Numbered from the stretch's first letter, positions 44,301 to 53,676 are shown. The stretch is 60,000 nucleotides of DNA from Symbiodinium natans (GCA_905221605.1 CAJNDS010002202.1:395501-455500), one strand, 5' to 3'. Notes: generated by a model from the letters alone, not told the origin. Numbers and translations are program-made.

Positions 44301-44847
44301 GCCCAAAAGAAGTCAGCATCATTCTGCACAAAGGATGAACATCCTTCCTGTAAAGAGTCTGCGCCCAGTATGAGGGTTGAGGGCTTAGGGCGTAGGGTTT
44401 AACCCTAAACCCTAAACCCTAAACCCTAAACCCTAAACCCTAAACCCTAAACCCTAAACCCTAAACCCTAAACCCTAAACCCTAAACCCTAAACCCTAAA
44501 CCCTAAACCCTAAACCCTAAACCCTAAACCCTAAACCCTAAACCCTAAACCCTAAACCCTAAACCCTAAAGCTTAGGTTTTATGAGGCTTCGGGATGATG
44601 GGACCCTGTTCATCGTAGCTTCAGAATGTAGCATGATGCACAACCCTGCAACCCCCAAAACCCCTAAACCCTGAACCCTGAATCCTAAACCCTAAACCCT
44701 AAACCCTATACCCTAAACCCTAAACCCTAAACCCTGACACCAGCACATTCCAGGCCCTCCTCGACGTAGAACACGAGCACTCGGCGCAGAGTGGCATCTT
44801 CGATCTCGTTGACAACGTCCGCAAGCATCTGAACGCGCCAGGGACGC
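41350..44847 (-). CDS. zinc-finger protein (C-x2-C-x7-H-x5-H), multi-exon, partial
   Basis: Best exons on the minus strand: 44847-44741 (RPWRVQMLADVVNEIEDA...), 44358-44296 (SLQEGCSSFVQNDADFFWAQ), 42446-42375 (YPLRLHQEAKKLRNMVGPEL), 42006-41649 (358 nt, the largest exon of the window), 41544-41499 and 41401-41350. The 358-nt exon holds a compact finger YCLVCQKRAAESHLMSEPHAENM, with C20, C23, H31 and H37 counted from its upstream TTG, resembling U1/matrin-type C2H2 fingers; this type is common in dinoflagellate proteins as far as I recall. Junctions 44741/44358, 42375/42006, 41649/41544 and 41499/41401 are phase-compatible. Intervening islands 43288-43190 and 42900-42807 are also open on this strand and may be further exons. 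Whether all exons belong to one gene is inferred. The 41402-41498 intron is wholly telomeric. Confidence 0.68.
41402..41498 (-). other. 97-nt intron made only of telomeric repeat
   Basis: On the minus strand it starts GTTTAGGG and ends TTTAG, and everything between is TTTAGGG or a close variant (TTTGGGG, TTTTTGGG, TTCGCG). It separates exon 41544-41499 (phase 0 end, ...TRHSW) from exon 41401-41350 (phase 0 start, GGRVAVYGKAAQSEPRA). Reading through instead of splicing gives TGG GTT TAG, a stop. Splicing is inferred. Confidence 0.6.
42096..42312 (+). mobile_element. MITE family G followed by family H
   Basis: G: CAAGAGTAGCCTAGGTCCAC ... GGGCCTACTCTGGGTCC (42096-42201). H: ACATGGTCCCTGAATGTGGG ... 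GGGCCCATACTTCAGAACCC (42217-42312); H recurs at about 25500-25612. Confidence 0.65.
42598..42686 (+). mobile_element. MITE family F
   Basis: CTAAATTAGGGTCCCTTTTG ... CAAAAAGGGACCCTAATTTAG. In the intron region of the minus-strand zinc-finger gene. Confidence 0.9.
42962..43190 (+). mobile_element. element J, copy 1
   Basis: Runs from GGGACTAAAGGAGGGACCCT to GACTGACTAAGTC. The right part is the reverse complement of 22089-22150; the left part resembles the inverted 40980-41052 (AAGGGTCCCTCCTTAGTCCC). Confidence 0.65.
43671..43811 (+). CDS. small ORF with hydrophobic N-terminus
   Basis: 46 codons from ATG to TGA: MQPAAFKLMGMPCGFQLCLF, then CALAFWVFGFVCKSERSAIP and EGSVVR. Residues about 8-32 form one hydrophobic stretch, like a signal anchor. 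It lies inside an intron-like gap of the minus-strand zinc-finger gene. No family recognised; chance is possible. Confidence 0.33.
   Translation: MQPAAFKLMGMPCGFQLCLFCALAFWVFGFVCKSERSAIPEGSVVR
44400..44571 (-). repeat. CCCTAAA array
   Basis: About 24 perfect units, in the intron between exons 44741 and 44358 of the minus-strand gene (so G-rich in the transcript). Confidence 0.95.
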
Positions 44848-45111
44848 CTAAACCCTAAACCCTAAACCCTAAACCCAAAACCCAAAACCCAAAACCCTAA
44901 ACCCTAAACCCTAAACCTAAACCCTAAACCCTAAACTCTAGGGTTTAGGGCTTAAGGCCCAGGATCCAACATACCCCACCCCCGCCTGCTGTTTTAAAAC
45001 AACAAAGTACCCCTGGCCTCAACAATGATAAACCCTAAACCCTAAACCCTAAACCCTAAACCCTAAACCCTAAGCCCTAAACCCTAAACCCTAAACCCTA
45101 AACCCTAAGCC

Positions 45112-45208
45112 CTTACTGTTGGTTAGTAGGGCCTGGGGGCATGAGGTCCCCTATATAATCCCTTAATTAAAGGGAAATTTCCCGGCTAACCAACAGAAAC
45201 CCCCCACC
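45112..45208 (+). mobile_element. MITE family O
   Basis: Perfect 11-bp ends CTGTTGGTTAG / CTAACCAACAG with CCCTTAATTAAAGGG inside. Confidence 0.75.
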
Positions 45209-45435
45209 CCCGCCCAACATGCCCTGAGCACGGCCTTCGTGGGGGTCTCTATTTGGGCTTGGGGGGGGTTTAGGGTTTAGGGTTTGGGGTTTAGGGTTTA
45301 GGGTTTAGGGTTTCGGGTTTAGGGTTAGGGTTCTTCCTTGGGGACCAAAGCAACCCTGCACAGTTCTAAAGGCTATGAAGGCCCGGTACCGCAGTTCGCA
45401 TGCTGTTCCACTCCTTCAACCCTTCATGCCCTCAG

Positions 45436-46465
45436 GTTGGTGACCAAGGGTCCCATAAAATCCATGCACCACGCAGCGATGCGCCAGCAGCGAACCCCAT
45501 GACGCACTTTGGTAAGTCAAGCAGGATCATCCCAGGTCCGATCCAAGCATTTGGAGACAGAAGGACGCCAACAGTTCTGCAAGACCAAGGTGCCGAACCC
45601 TAAGGGTCCATGTACCTAAATAGGGTATACTTGGGCCTTAAAGAACCTCCTATATAAGGACTTCGGGGCCCAAGCATATGATAATCATGTACATGGACGC
45701 TAAGGGGAACAGCGCAAGCTGCAGTGCCCTGCTTCAGTGTCAGTCCTGACGATAGCACATCACCGGCAAAAATCACGCCACGCGACACGCTGAAAGGAGT
45801 GAATGGTCCTTATACCTTAATGTAGGGTTTAGGGTTTAGGGTTTATGGTTTCGGGTTTCGAGTTTAGGGTTAGTAGGGGCTATAGTCTTACTTGTTGAGT
45901 TCATAAGCCCTCAAAAAGTGTACACTTTCAGTTCTATAGGGGATTAGAGCATCCCAAAAAAGTGTAAAGTGTACTCACTCAGCCGCTATGTGGTAGTATA
46001 CTATAGGATATATGACCCAAATCTTATAGGGTTCATTTGGTCTCCCAGGATTTGCCCTGAACCTTAGTACGTAGTATTCAGGGGGCAGGGGCGGTGCAAC
46101 GTTATCGCGACTAAACCCTCAACCCTAACCCTAAACCCTCTACCCTCTACCCTCTACCCTAAACCCTAGTGCAGACTTTGAGGGTCTAAGCGCATAGGGC
46201 GGTTGGGGCGCTTCGAGATTGTAGTGTTTGGGGCCCCCTTGGTGGAATTTACTGTCCATGCACCAGATACAGGTTTAGGGTTTAGGGTTTAGGGTTTAGG
46301 GTTTAGGGTTTAGGGATTAGGGATTAGGGTTTAAGGGTTAGGGGTTTAGGGTTTAGGGTTTTAGGGCTAGGGACCATGAGGCGGTCAGCTAGTACTTCGA
46401 TCAGACCACGAATGCACCTCGAACATAAATCTAGTTCAACCACTCCTAGGAATTTTATGGACCCT
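45436..46465 (+). CDS. unrecognised protein, three phase-matched exons
   Basis: Exons 45436 to about 45588, 46198-46272 and 46371-46465. The first follows a C/T-rich tract ending CCCTCAG and reads VGDQGSHKIHAPRSDAPAAN...; it contains an in-frame 24-nt GTAAGT...CCAG segment (45510-45533) that could be retained or removed without changing the frame. The second (RLGRFEIVVFGAPLVEFTVH) follows CATAG|GG. The third (TMRRSASTSIRPRMHLEHKS...) ends at a canonical GTAAGA donor. Phases run 1, 1, 0. The first intron holds MITE copies of families B and A; the second is wholly telomeric. No family recognised. The minus strand of the first exon is also open for about 49 codons, so the strand of that exon is less sure than that of the other two. 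Confidence 0.55.
45600..45706 (+). mobile_element. MITE family B
   Basis: TAAGGGTCCATGTACC ... TGTACATGGACGCTAAGGG; lies in the first intron of the gene at 45436. Confidence 0.85.
45711..45792 (-). CDS. candidate exon
   Basis: Minus-strand island with a pyrimidine-rich acceptor (TTCACTCCTTTCAG) reading VSRGVIFAGDVLSSGLTLKQ and continuing GTAACAVPL. It lies beside a family B MITE and opposite to the plus-strand gene here. Unrecognised. Confidence 0.35.
45891..45987 (+). mobile_element. MITE family A
   Basis: Full-length copy within the first intron of the plus-strand gene at 45436. Confidence 0.85.
46273..46370 (+). other. 98-nt intron made only of telomeric repeat
   Basis: Begins GTTTAGGG directly after ...GATACAG and ends GGGCTAG before GGACC. 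All 98 nt are TTTAGGG units and one-base variants (ATTAGGG, TTTAAGGG, GTTAGGGG). Exons on both sides are open and phase 1/phase 1. Retention would give ACA GGT TTA GGG TTT AGG GTT TAG, a stop. Confidence 0.6.
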
Positions 46466-46749
46466 GTAAGACCCCAAGCCCAAAAACCCTAAGGCCCAGG
46501 CCCCTAAACCCTACAAGCCCTAAGCCCTAAAGCCTACAAAAGAAACCGAAGTCCGAAACCCTAAGCCCTAATCCCTCTCCAACTTGACGCCCTCCCGCAA
46601 TGCCCTAACCCTAAACCCTAAACCCTAAACCCCAAACCCTAACCCCCAAACCCTAAACCCTAACCCCTAAAACCACCACAACAGCCCTGGGCCCTGAATC
46701 CTTCTCCGAAGTTTGGGGGAAGGTCGGCGCCTTGCAGCTATGACCTTAG

Positions 46750-46978
46750 GTCATGGGTTCCCCTACTACCCCTCTCTGTACCCAGGGTTTAGGGTTTAGG
46801 GTTTAGGGTTTAGGGTTTAGGGTTTAGGGTTTAGGGTTTAGGGTTTAGGGTTTAGGGCTACTACCCCCCCTGGGTTCCCCCCATAATTAAGTTTAAGGCT
46901 GTTTAGGGACTGATGGGGAAACCTGGGGAGGGGGGGTAGTATAAAGGGGGGTAGTAACTCATGATTAGGGAAGGAAGA
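46750..46978 (+). mobile_element. MITE family I interrupted by a telomeric array
   Basis: GGGTTCCCCTACTACCCC ... GGGGGGTAGTAACTCATGA; TTTAGGG array at 46785-46858 in the left half. Confidence 0.75.
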
Positions 46979-47442
46979 CTGGCTCTTAGTGGGACAGGAG
47001 TGATAAGGGCACCTCATATCCCCTAGAAATACCCTTTAAGAGATGATCTAGGGTTTCGGGGTTTAGGGTTTCGGGTTCAGGGTTCAGGGTTTAGGGTTAA
47101 TACCTGGAAGGGCATCTACAGGGGCTACAGGGGGACAGAAGGTACCTACCCTTTTGGGTTTAGAGGGGCTTATAAGGGAACCTAAACCTTAAGAACGGAA
47201 TAAGGGCCTAATGCGGGCCCTAGCCCTAAACCCTAAACCCTAAACCCTAAACCCTAAACCCTAAACCCTAAACCCTAAACCCTAAACCCTAAACTGCCCT
47301 ACCTGAACCCTAAACCCTGAAGGGGTAGAAGGGCCTACTCTGAGTCCTGAGGCACTAAGAGCCCGTAGGAAAGGGTGCAGACAGATGGCCTGCTTGATGC
47401 TTGCAAAGCACGAGAAGGTCAAAGGGCTTCATGGGGTCTTAG

Positions 47443-47702
47443 AGGGTTTAGGGTTTAGGGTTTAGGTTTTAGGTTTTAGGATTTAGGTTTTAGGGTTTAG
47501 GTTTAGGTTTGAGGGTTGAGGGTTGAGGGTTGAGGGTTTAGGGTTTAGGGTTTAGGGTTTAGGGTTTAGGGTTTAGGGTTTAGGGTTTAGGGTTTAGGGT
47601 TTAGGGTTAGGGTTTAGGGTTTAGGGTTTAGGGTTTAGGGTTTAGGGTTTAGGGTTAGGGTTTACGGTTTAGGTTTAGGGTTTAGGGTTGAGGGTTTAAG
47701 GT
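47443..47702 (+). repeat. TTTAGGG array with variants
   Basis: Starts with TTTTAGG variants, then four TTGAGGG units, then pure TTTAGGG. Confidence 0.93.
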
Positions 47703-47730
47703 TATACAGTGTCCTTACTGGGCTTGTAGC

Positions 47731-47872
47731 GCTTACGGGGCTTGTTTGTCGGGTTTTATAGGTTTGTTGGGTTTGGAGGGCTTGCGCATGGGGTCAAGGG
47801 TGTAAATCGTAGAGAGGCTGTTGGAAATGCGGCAGCTAGCCAGATGTTGAAGGCCCTACTTAAGCCTTATTA
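47731..47872 (+). CDS. candidate C-terminal exon
   Basis: Plus-strand ORF of about 47 codons following a TAG at 47730. The first half is compositionally biased (GLFVGFYRFVGFGG), the second natural (HGVKGVNRREAVGNAAASQM...), ending LLKPY and TAG. Unrecognised; moderate to low support. Confidence 0.35.
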
Positions 47873-47919
47873 GGGTTGCGGGTTTAGGATTTAGGGCTTA
47901 GGGTTTGTGCCACGTGCAG

Positions 47920-48110
47920 TGATCACGTCGCATATCTGATCGCATGGGCGCCACTAGGAGTTAGGACCTGGTACTGTGACTGGGGCTCTGCAATCCTGCT
48001 TTTGTTGGCTGGCTCTTCCCAGAGCCCTAAACCCCAAACCCTAAACCCCAAACTTTTGACCCAACTCCTTGGAGAAGGCCAGAAACCGCTCCGTTTTTGC
48101 CCATGTGTGG
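47920..48110 (-). CDS. two candidate exon islands
   Basis: On the minus strand, 48110-48047 reads HTWAKTERFLAFSKELGQK and 48022-47920 reads LWEEPANKSRIAEPQSQYQV and onward (33 codons). With acceptor AAAAGCAG|G and donor CAG|GTCCTA in the second island, the phases agree. Natural composition and same strand as the exons at 48.5-49.0 kb. Unrecognised. Confidence 0.45.
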
Positions 48111-48543
48111 GGTTTAGGGTTTAAGGTTTAGGGCTTCGGGTCTAGGACCTCTTTTTTCTAAGCCCCTGAAGCCCAACATCTGAACTCAAGTCCTAAAGCC
48201 TCAAAAACTAAACCCTCAAGCCTGAAGCCTGAAACCCTTGAATTTAGCTCAGGGTTTAGCGCCCGAAGCCCTAAACCCTAAACCCTACATAAAAACATAA
48301 ACCTTAAACCCCTAAAACCTAAACTGTAAACCCAAAACCCAAACCCTTTTTACAACCCAAACCCCTGACCCTGAACCCTAAACCGCTAACACCTAACCCT
48401 AAACCCTAAAAACCCAAAACCCAAAACCCTAAACCCTAAACCCTATAAACCCTAAACCCTGAACCCTAAACCCTAAACCCTAAACCCTAAACCCTAAACC
48501 CTAAACCCTAAACCCTAAACCCTAAACCCTAGACCTCACCTAC

Positions 48544-48592
48544 GCTCACAAGCAAGCGAAGGCCCGCACGTAGTCGCTGGATGTCAGGAGGC
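48544..48592 (-). CDS. candidate 49-nt exon
   Basis: Minus strand, acceptor GGCATCTGACAG|G and donor AGC|GTAGGT. Reads PPDIQRLRAGLRLLVS (phase 2 start, phase 0 end). A clear helix-like sequence with both splice signals; gene membership is unknown, probably with the islands at 48.9 and 48.1 kb. Confidence 0.55.
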
Positions 48593-48687
48593 CTGTCAGA
48601 TGCCCAAACCCATGAGCTGGCTCCAGGTTCCTTTTACTTAAGGGATGTAGGGTTTAGGGTTTAGGGTTTAGGGTTTAGGGTTTAGGG

Positions 48688-48870
48688 CTACTCTACTTCC
48701 GTGAATTCAGGAATCTTAGGGACTGCTGGAGAAGAAGGGTTTAGGGCGAGCTCAATGTCCCATAAGACATGGAAATCAGGGGTTTGTCGGGTCCCTTGCC
48801 AACCTTTGGCTTCTTCAAGGGTTGTAAACACCAACCGCCCAAAAGCCAAAAGCCAAAAGCCAAAAGCCAA
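48688..48870 (-). CDS. ORF, possible C-terminal exon
   Basis: Minus-strand ORF of 60 codons; the first part is a GGCTTTT tandem repeat, then a natural sequence (TTLEEAKGWQGTRQTPDFH) down to a stop (...IPEFTEVE). A single telomeric unit, CCCTAAACCC, lies inside the reading frame. The plus strand has an overlapping ORF, so strand is uncertain. Confidence 0.4.
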   Translation of the reverse strand: MAFGFWLLAFGRLVFTTLEEAKGWQGTRQTPDFHVLWDIELALNPSSPAVPKIPEFTEVE

Positions 48871-48935
48871 AAGCCAAAAGCCTCAACCCCAAACCCTAAA
48901 CCCGGTTAGGTCCCTGGAAGTACATATTGGGTTAC

Positions 48936-49001
48936 AGTAATGCCACCAAGCAATAGTGCAATTACTTTCTCGCACGGTCGAGCTATGTACCGGGTCACGG
49001 C
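48936..49001 (-). CDS. candidate 22-codon exon
   Basis: Minus strand, acceptor CTCCGCAGTCAG|G, donor ACT|GTAACC, phase 0 at both ends. Reads AVTRYIARPCEKVIALLLGG then IT. Codons are natural and the other frames are worse. It lies head-to-head with the plus-strand gene starting near 49133. Unrecognised. Confidence 0.55.
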
Positions 49002-49132
49002 CTGACTGCGGAGACTGCGGTGTGTAGGGTTTAGGGTTTAGGGTTTAGGGTTTAGGGTTTAGGGTCTAGGGTCTAGGGTTTAGGGTTTAGGGTTTAGGGT
49101 TTAGTGGGCTTGGGGTTTGGGGTTTGGCGCTT

Positions 49133-49611
49133 CGAGTTTAAGAAGTTGGAGGGCTTACAAGTCTCAAGCCAAAAAGCCCTACTGGGTCATAGGAAGCTCG
49201 GCCGTTCATGAAGTTCAGGGAAGTGCTGCAACATGGAATGTCTACACTTGGCTAGATGGTGAGTTCTCTACATGAAAGTCCCTTTTGGGGTACCCCAATA
49301 GGGCCGCCTTACAATAAGGACCCCAAAAAAGGGACTTTTCCCCGAGAAGTGACCAGATGTTCTTTGTGTCTCGCAGGCTCTTCTGGCATGTGCGCACTCT
49401 CGCCTCAAGAGGGAGAGAAGCGACCTCCGCTTTTAGGTCACACCCTGAAGCGCTATAAAGCCCTACCCTAAACCCTAAACCCTGAACCCTGAAACCCTAA
49501 ACTCTGAACCCTAAACCCTAAACCCTAAACCCTAAACCCTACACCCTAAACCCTAAACCCCGCGACACCAACCCCATGACCGAAAAAAAGCTCAGCCCCG
49601 ACCTCAAAACT
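49133..49611 (+). CDS. unrecognised protein, two phase-matched exons plus a candidate third
   Basis: Exon about 49133-49258 reads ...KKPYWVIGSSAVHEVQGSA... and ends at a canonical GTGAGT donor in phase 1. Exon 49377-49436 begins after a near-ideal acceptor (TTCTTTGTGTCTCGCAG|G), enters in phase 1, reads SSGMCALSPQEGEKRPPLL and ends at GTCACA. Between them the 118-nt intron carries an almost complete family F MITE (49262-49345). A candidate later exon, 49576-49611, starts with ATG and ends in a GTAAGC donor (MTEKKLSPDLKT), with a matching phase-0 acceptor after TGTTCTGAG near 49666. The start of the first exon is not fixed. No family recognised. Confidence 0.66.
49262..49345 (+). mobile_element. 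MITE family F
   Basis: GAAAGTCCCTTTTGGGGTAC ... CCCCAAAAAAGGGACTTTTC. Fills most of the 118-nt intron of the gene at 49133. Confidence 0.9.
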
Positions 49612-49783
49612 GTAAGCGCTCGGGAAACGCAAGCCTCTCTCCGCTGTCGACCACCGGTGTTCTGAGTGCGCAGATTTCCGCCTCGGCAACCCTAAACCCT
49701 AAACCCTAAACCACTCCTAAACCCTAAGCGTTAAAACCTGAAAACGTAAACCCTAATAAGTACTCTTAAAAATGTAAACCTAA

Positions 49784-49888
49784 GGGTCCATGTACCTTAT
49801 TATTATATACTTAGACCCAAAAGTCCTTATATAGGAAGTACTTTAAGGCCCAAGTATTCCATAATTTTGTACATGGACCCTTAGGGTA
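49784..49888 (-). mobile_element. MITE family B, inverted copy
   Basis: CCTAAGGGTCCATGTACC ... TTGTACATGGACCCTTAGGG; internal sequence is in reverse orientation relative to the other copies. Confidence 0.85.
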
Positions 49889-49990
49889 ACATGATACCCC
49901 ACTATGACCAAGAAAAGGCTTTGCTGCTCAGCCGGTGCGCAAGAATGCGCCCCACAAGAGGTGCAAAATCTTGGGATTCCGGTGTGCAGG
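49887..49990 (+). CDS. ATG-initiated ORF or exon
   Basis: MTKKRLCCSAGAQECAPQEV then QNLGIPVCRATP, open into the next MITE (family K). Internal AG|GT sites could act as splice sites. It lies just after a family B MITE. Unrecognised. Confidence 0.33.
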
Positions 49991-50682
49991 GCGACTCCCC
50001 ACTACTCCTTAAGGCTCCCTAAGCTTCCCTCAGGTCCCCCTAGGTACTTCCGTACCCCCCATGAACCCCCCTAAACCCCTAAACCCTGAACCCTAAACCC
50101 TAAACCCCCCTCCCCCTCCCTCCCTTAAGGAGAGCACCAGATGTGCTGGACTACGGCTCAGGGGCCCGAACCCCTGAAGCCCTAACGGCCCAAACTCTCC
50201 TGCATGGGCCTAGCCAGCCCCAGATTAACGACTACCACCCCTCACTAAAACCCAGACACTCGTAATGGAGGCAGGGAGGTTATAAACCCTAAACCCTAAA
50301 CCCTTTAAACTCCCTAAACCCGGAACCCTAAACTCTAAACCCCCATGATTCCTACACGCCAAACCGGCACGAATGACCCCAAGGTTCGAGCGCGCCCTAT
50401 ATTTTGGGGTCCACACCTTTGTATGAACTTACAGATTCAAACAAAAACCCTGAACCCAGAAACCCTAAGCCCGAAACCCAAAAACCCTGGACCCCCAAAA
50501 CCCCTACAACTCTATGCCCTATAACCCTCTAAACCCTGAAGCACTAAACCCTCAACTCTAACGCCCGAACCCAAAACCTATACCCCTAACCCCTAACCCC
50601 TAAACCCTAAACCCCAAACCCCAAACCCTAAATCCTAAACCCCAAACCCCTGACCCCCAAACCCCAAACCCCAAACCCTAAA

Positions 50683-50745
50683 CTGACCGTTGCGGCTGAG
50701 GCGGCGGCCCAGGCTTTCTGCACCGGCCCCTCAGGACCAAGACAT
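50683..50745 (+). CDS. candidate exon
   Basis: LTVAAEAAAQAFCTGPSGPR then H, with a GTTGAA donor. Alanine-rich, helical and G-first biased. The acceptor is either GGCTGAG|G or further left. The only good exon candidate between 50.4 and 51.6 kb. Confidence 0.4.
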
Positions 50746-51606
50746 GGTTGAAGGTTGAGGGCTTAGGGGATTATTTACCCTAAACCCTAAACCCTAAACC
50801 CTCAACCCTCAACCCTAAACCCTAAACCTAAACCCTAAACCCTAAACCCTAAACCCCAAATCCATGGGGTGTCAGTTTTAGGGTTGACTTCGAGCTCGCG
50901 GTGCAGGGTTGCTGAGGTTTCCATAACGCACAAGTTCACAACTCAAGGCCGCGCAAGTGTTAAGCCTAGACGTTGCCACGGATGCACATCTTAGTTGCTG
51001 AGCACCCTGGCCCAAAAAAGCTTCACTGCTTATGGTAGGAGTATACATGCTACCTACTCAGCTCACGCATCAATTCAGATCAAGGTTGTCCCTTGCTCAG
51101 CCTACCCTAAAACCTAACGCCCTAAAACACAAAACAAATCCTCAAACTCCAGCTCGCTAAGGCCGAAGCCGAAAACGCCAAAAACATGAAAGTTCTGAAG
51201 CCCTAGAAAGCCCTAAATCCCAAAGCCTTAAAACACTAAACCCTCTTACCTAGAATAAAACACTAGGACCCCAAACCCTGCAACTCCTCAAACCCGAAAC
51301 CCTACATGTAGCTCAAGAGTTGAAGGCCACCTACATTTTGTTTATGGGTGTCTACAGTTCTATTCCCTGAAAAGAGAAAGGTTTGTTGGGCTCAGCCCTA
51401 CAACCCTAAACCCCAAGTTACCCTAACTTAGCAACCCTAAGCCCTAAACCCCAAAATTTCCCAACAAATGCCCTTGAACCCGAGAGCATGCCGGTAGAAC
51501 TCCCCCTCCTTCCCCAGGTACCCTCTAAGGTACCCTAAACCCTAAACCCTAAATCCTAAACCCTAAACCCTAAACCCTAAACCCTGAAACCTTAACAACC
51601 TCACTC

Positions 51607-51655
51607 AGCGTCCGACCCGCTCGGGCGACCTGCTGGGCCTGGGCCGGGTTCGGGT
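51607..51655. CDS. exon island, strand unresolved
   Basis: Minus: acceptor CCCGGCCCAG|G, AQQVARAGRTLSE, donor GAG|GTTGTT. Plus: acceptor CCTCACTCAG, RPTRSGDLLGLGR, donor CGG|GTTCGG. Both have full splice signals. Confidence 0.35.
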
Positions 51656-52266
51656 TTGTTGGGTTTATAGGGGCATGGCACTTATTACCCTAAACCCTAA
51701 ACCCTAAACCCTAAACCCTAAACCCTAAACCCTAAACCCTAAACCTAGGAATAAAATGGGTGCCCTTTTTGGTTTTAAGGGGGTTACAAGGGAACCCCAA
51801 GCTTTGAAAAAGGAAGTCAGGGCCTACGCCGGGTCCTAGGGCTCTTATGGGGTTCTTATGGGGCGGTTTAGGGTTTAGGGCTTTAGGCTTTAGGGTTTAG
51901 GGTTTAGGGTTTAGGGTTTAGGGCGTTCTCACGGGGTTTATCAGCTTAACAGGGTTTATTGGGTCTAGAGGGTTGTGCGACTGACTTGGAGGTTCATGGA
52001 TACTGTAGGCCATTGTGCCTAGAACCCATATGCTAGGGTACTTCTATCCCTACGTCTCGTTATCCTGGAGACTCCACGTCTACCCTAAACCCCAACCCTA
52101 GACCCCAAACCACAAACCCTAAACCCCAAACCCTCAACCCTACACCCTAAAAACCCTAAACCCTAAACCCTAAACCCTAAACCACAAACCCTAAACCCTA
52201 AACCCTAAACCCTAAACCCTAAACCCTACACCCTACACCCTACACCCTAAAAACCCTAAACCTTTT

Positions 52267-52375
52267 CCGGATCGAGAGTCATGCCTTGGGATCTTGGCCC
52301 ATCATTCTCCAGTTGGGGCTTCGGTTTGCTGGTTGTATGGCTGCCTTCCACTCGAGTTTAGCGTTTAAGGTTTCG
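52267..52375 (+). CDS. candidate exon
   Basis: Plus strand open for 36 codons: RIESHALGSWPIILQLGLRF then AGCMAAFHSSLAF, partly hydrophobic (a possible membrane helix). Splice sites are not obvious. Flanked by arrays on both sides. Confidence 0.33.
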
Positions 52376-52900
52376 GGTTTAGGTTTAGGGTTTAGGGTTT
52401 AGGGTTTAGGGTTTAGGGTTTAGGGTTTAGGGTTTAGGGTTTAGGGTTTAGGGTTTAGGGTTTAGGGTTTAGGGTTTAGGGTTTAGGGCAGAGGTTCTAT
52501 TCTAGGCCGCCCAGCTTAGGGTGCAGGGCTTAGGATTTCACGGCTTTGCGTTCAAAAGAAGAACCCCCCCCCCCCCCCCTCTCGAATGTGCTTCTTGTTG
52601 ATTGAGGCTGCGTTTAGGGTTTAGGGTTTAGGGTTTAGGCCCAGTGTTTAGGGTTTAGGGTTTAGGGTTTAGGGCTAGGGGATCTGGGTTTTCATACATT
52701 GGGGGTTGGAACTGCCGACAGGGCAACACGTCTTTTTGTAGGCTCAGGATTTAGGGCTCATGGGCCTAAACACTAAACAAACCCTAAACCCTAAACCCTA
52801 AACCTTAAACCCTAAACCCTAAACCCTAAACCCTAAACCCTAAACCCTAAACCCTAAACCCTAAACCCTATAGGGGGCTAAGACCTAAGCCCCACCCCAG

Positions 52901-52993
52901 GACTTGCGCGCCTGTTCACCGGCAGGGCTGCTGAGGCGGCAGCAGACCTTTGTCTATGGGAAGCCCCTAAAGCGTGAAGAGCCCCCAACCTGA
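52901..52993 (+). CDS. candidate terminal exon
   Basis: After CCCCACCCCAG|G the plus strand is open for 30 codons then TGA: DLRACSPAGLLRRQQTFVYG then KPLKREEPPT. Other plus frames hit stops early. It follows a telomeric array directly. No family recognised. Confidence 0.52.
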   Translation, partial: DLRACSPAGLLRRQQTFVYGKPLKREEPPT

Positions 52994-53228
52994 TTTGTTT
53001 CACAAACTCCTGGTAGGATTCCTAGGTATTTAGAAGAAGCAGGTTTGGGGTCGGGGGGGGGGGGGGGGGGGCGTGGGGGTCTTCAACGAAGCCTATACGC
53101 CATTGAGCCGTAAGACTGAGCCCAAAACTCAGCAAGCCCTGTCATGGGTGTTAGGAGCTGCGAGGGTTCGGGGTCGGGGGGTGTAGGGCGGGGCTCAAAC
53201 GGATCTAGGTGACGAGTGAGCTGTCAAG

Positions 53229-53324
53229 ATGCAGGCTGACGAAACCCCATCCTGGAATCCTGGGTCTATGTACGGATGGCATGTTCCAAACCCTTCGAGT
53301 GCTCTTTGCCCACCATCTTCTTAG
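53229..53324 (+). CDS. small ORF with ATG or exon
   Basis: MQADETPSWNPGSMYGWHVP followed by NPSSALCPPSS and TAG, 31 codons. Natural composition and no telomeric units. Could be a first exon with a GC donor (GATG|GCATGT) or a stand-alone small ORF. Not recognised. Confidence 0.35.
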   Translation: MQADETPSWNPGSMYGWHVPNPSSALCPPSS

Positions 53325-53489
53325 CCCACAACAGAGAAACACATAACCGCTGTTCCCGAAGCCTAAAACCCGAAAATCTTAAACCTAAGACCTACGCCAA
53401 AAGCCCCAGAACCAGACAAAAAACTAAAACCCTAAGCCCCAAAACAACCCGAAGACCCTAAACCCTAGAACCGCAGAAAGCCTAAATAA

Positions 53490-53610
53490 GTACCGATCTG
53501 GGCCATCGAGCTGTGGGGACGAAACAAACCTCGTCGTCCCTGCGAGCAGAGCGGCGTGCTGTCTAAGGCGGCCAGCCGACCGGATTGACGTGTCGAGCCA
53601 TGGGTTTAGG
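53490..53610. CDS. exon island, strand unresolved
   Basis: Plus strand: 38 open codons (YRSGPSSCGDETNLVVPASR...). Minus strand: a very good acceptor CCGCTCTGCTCGCAG|GG followed by TTRFVSSPQLDGPD and a GTACTT donor. Both are credible; the splice signals favour minus, ORF length favours plus. Confidence 0.35.
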
Positions 53611-53676
53611 GTTGGTTCAGGGTATTCCCAAACCCTAAACCCTAAATCCTAAACCCTAAACCCTAGACCCGGTTCG

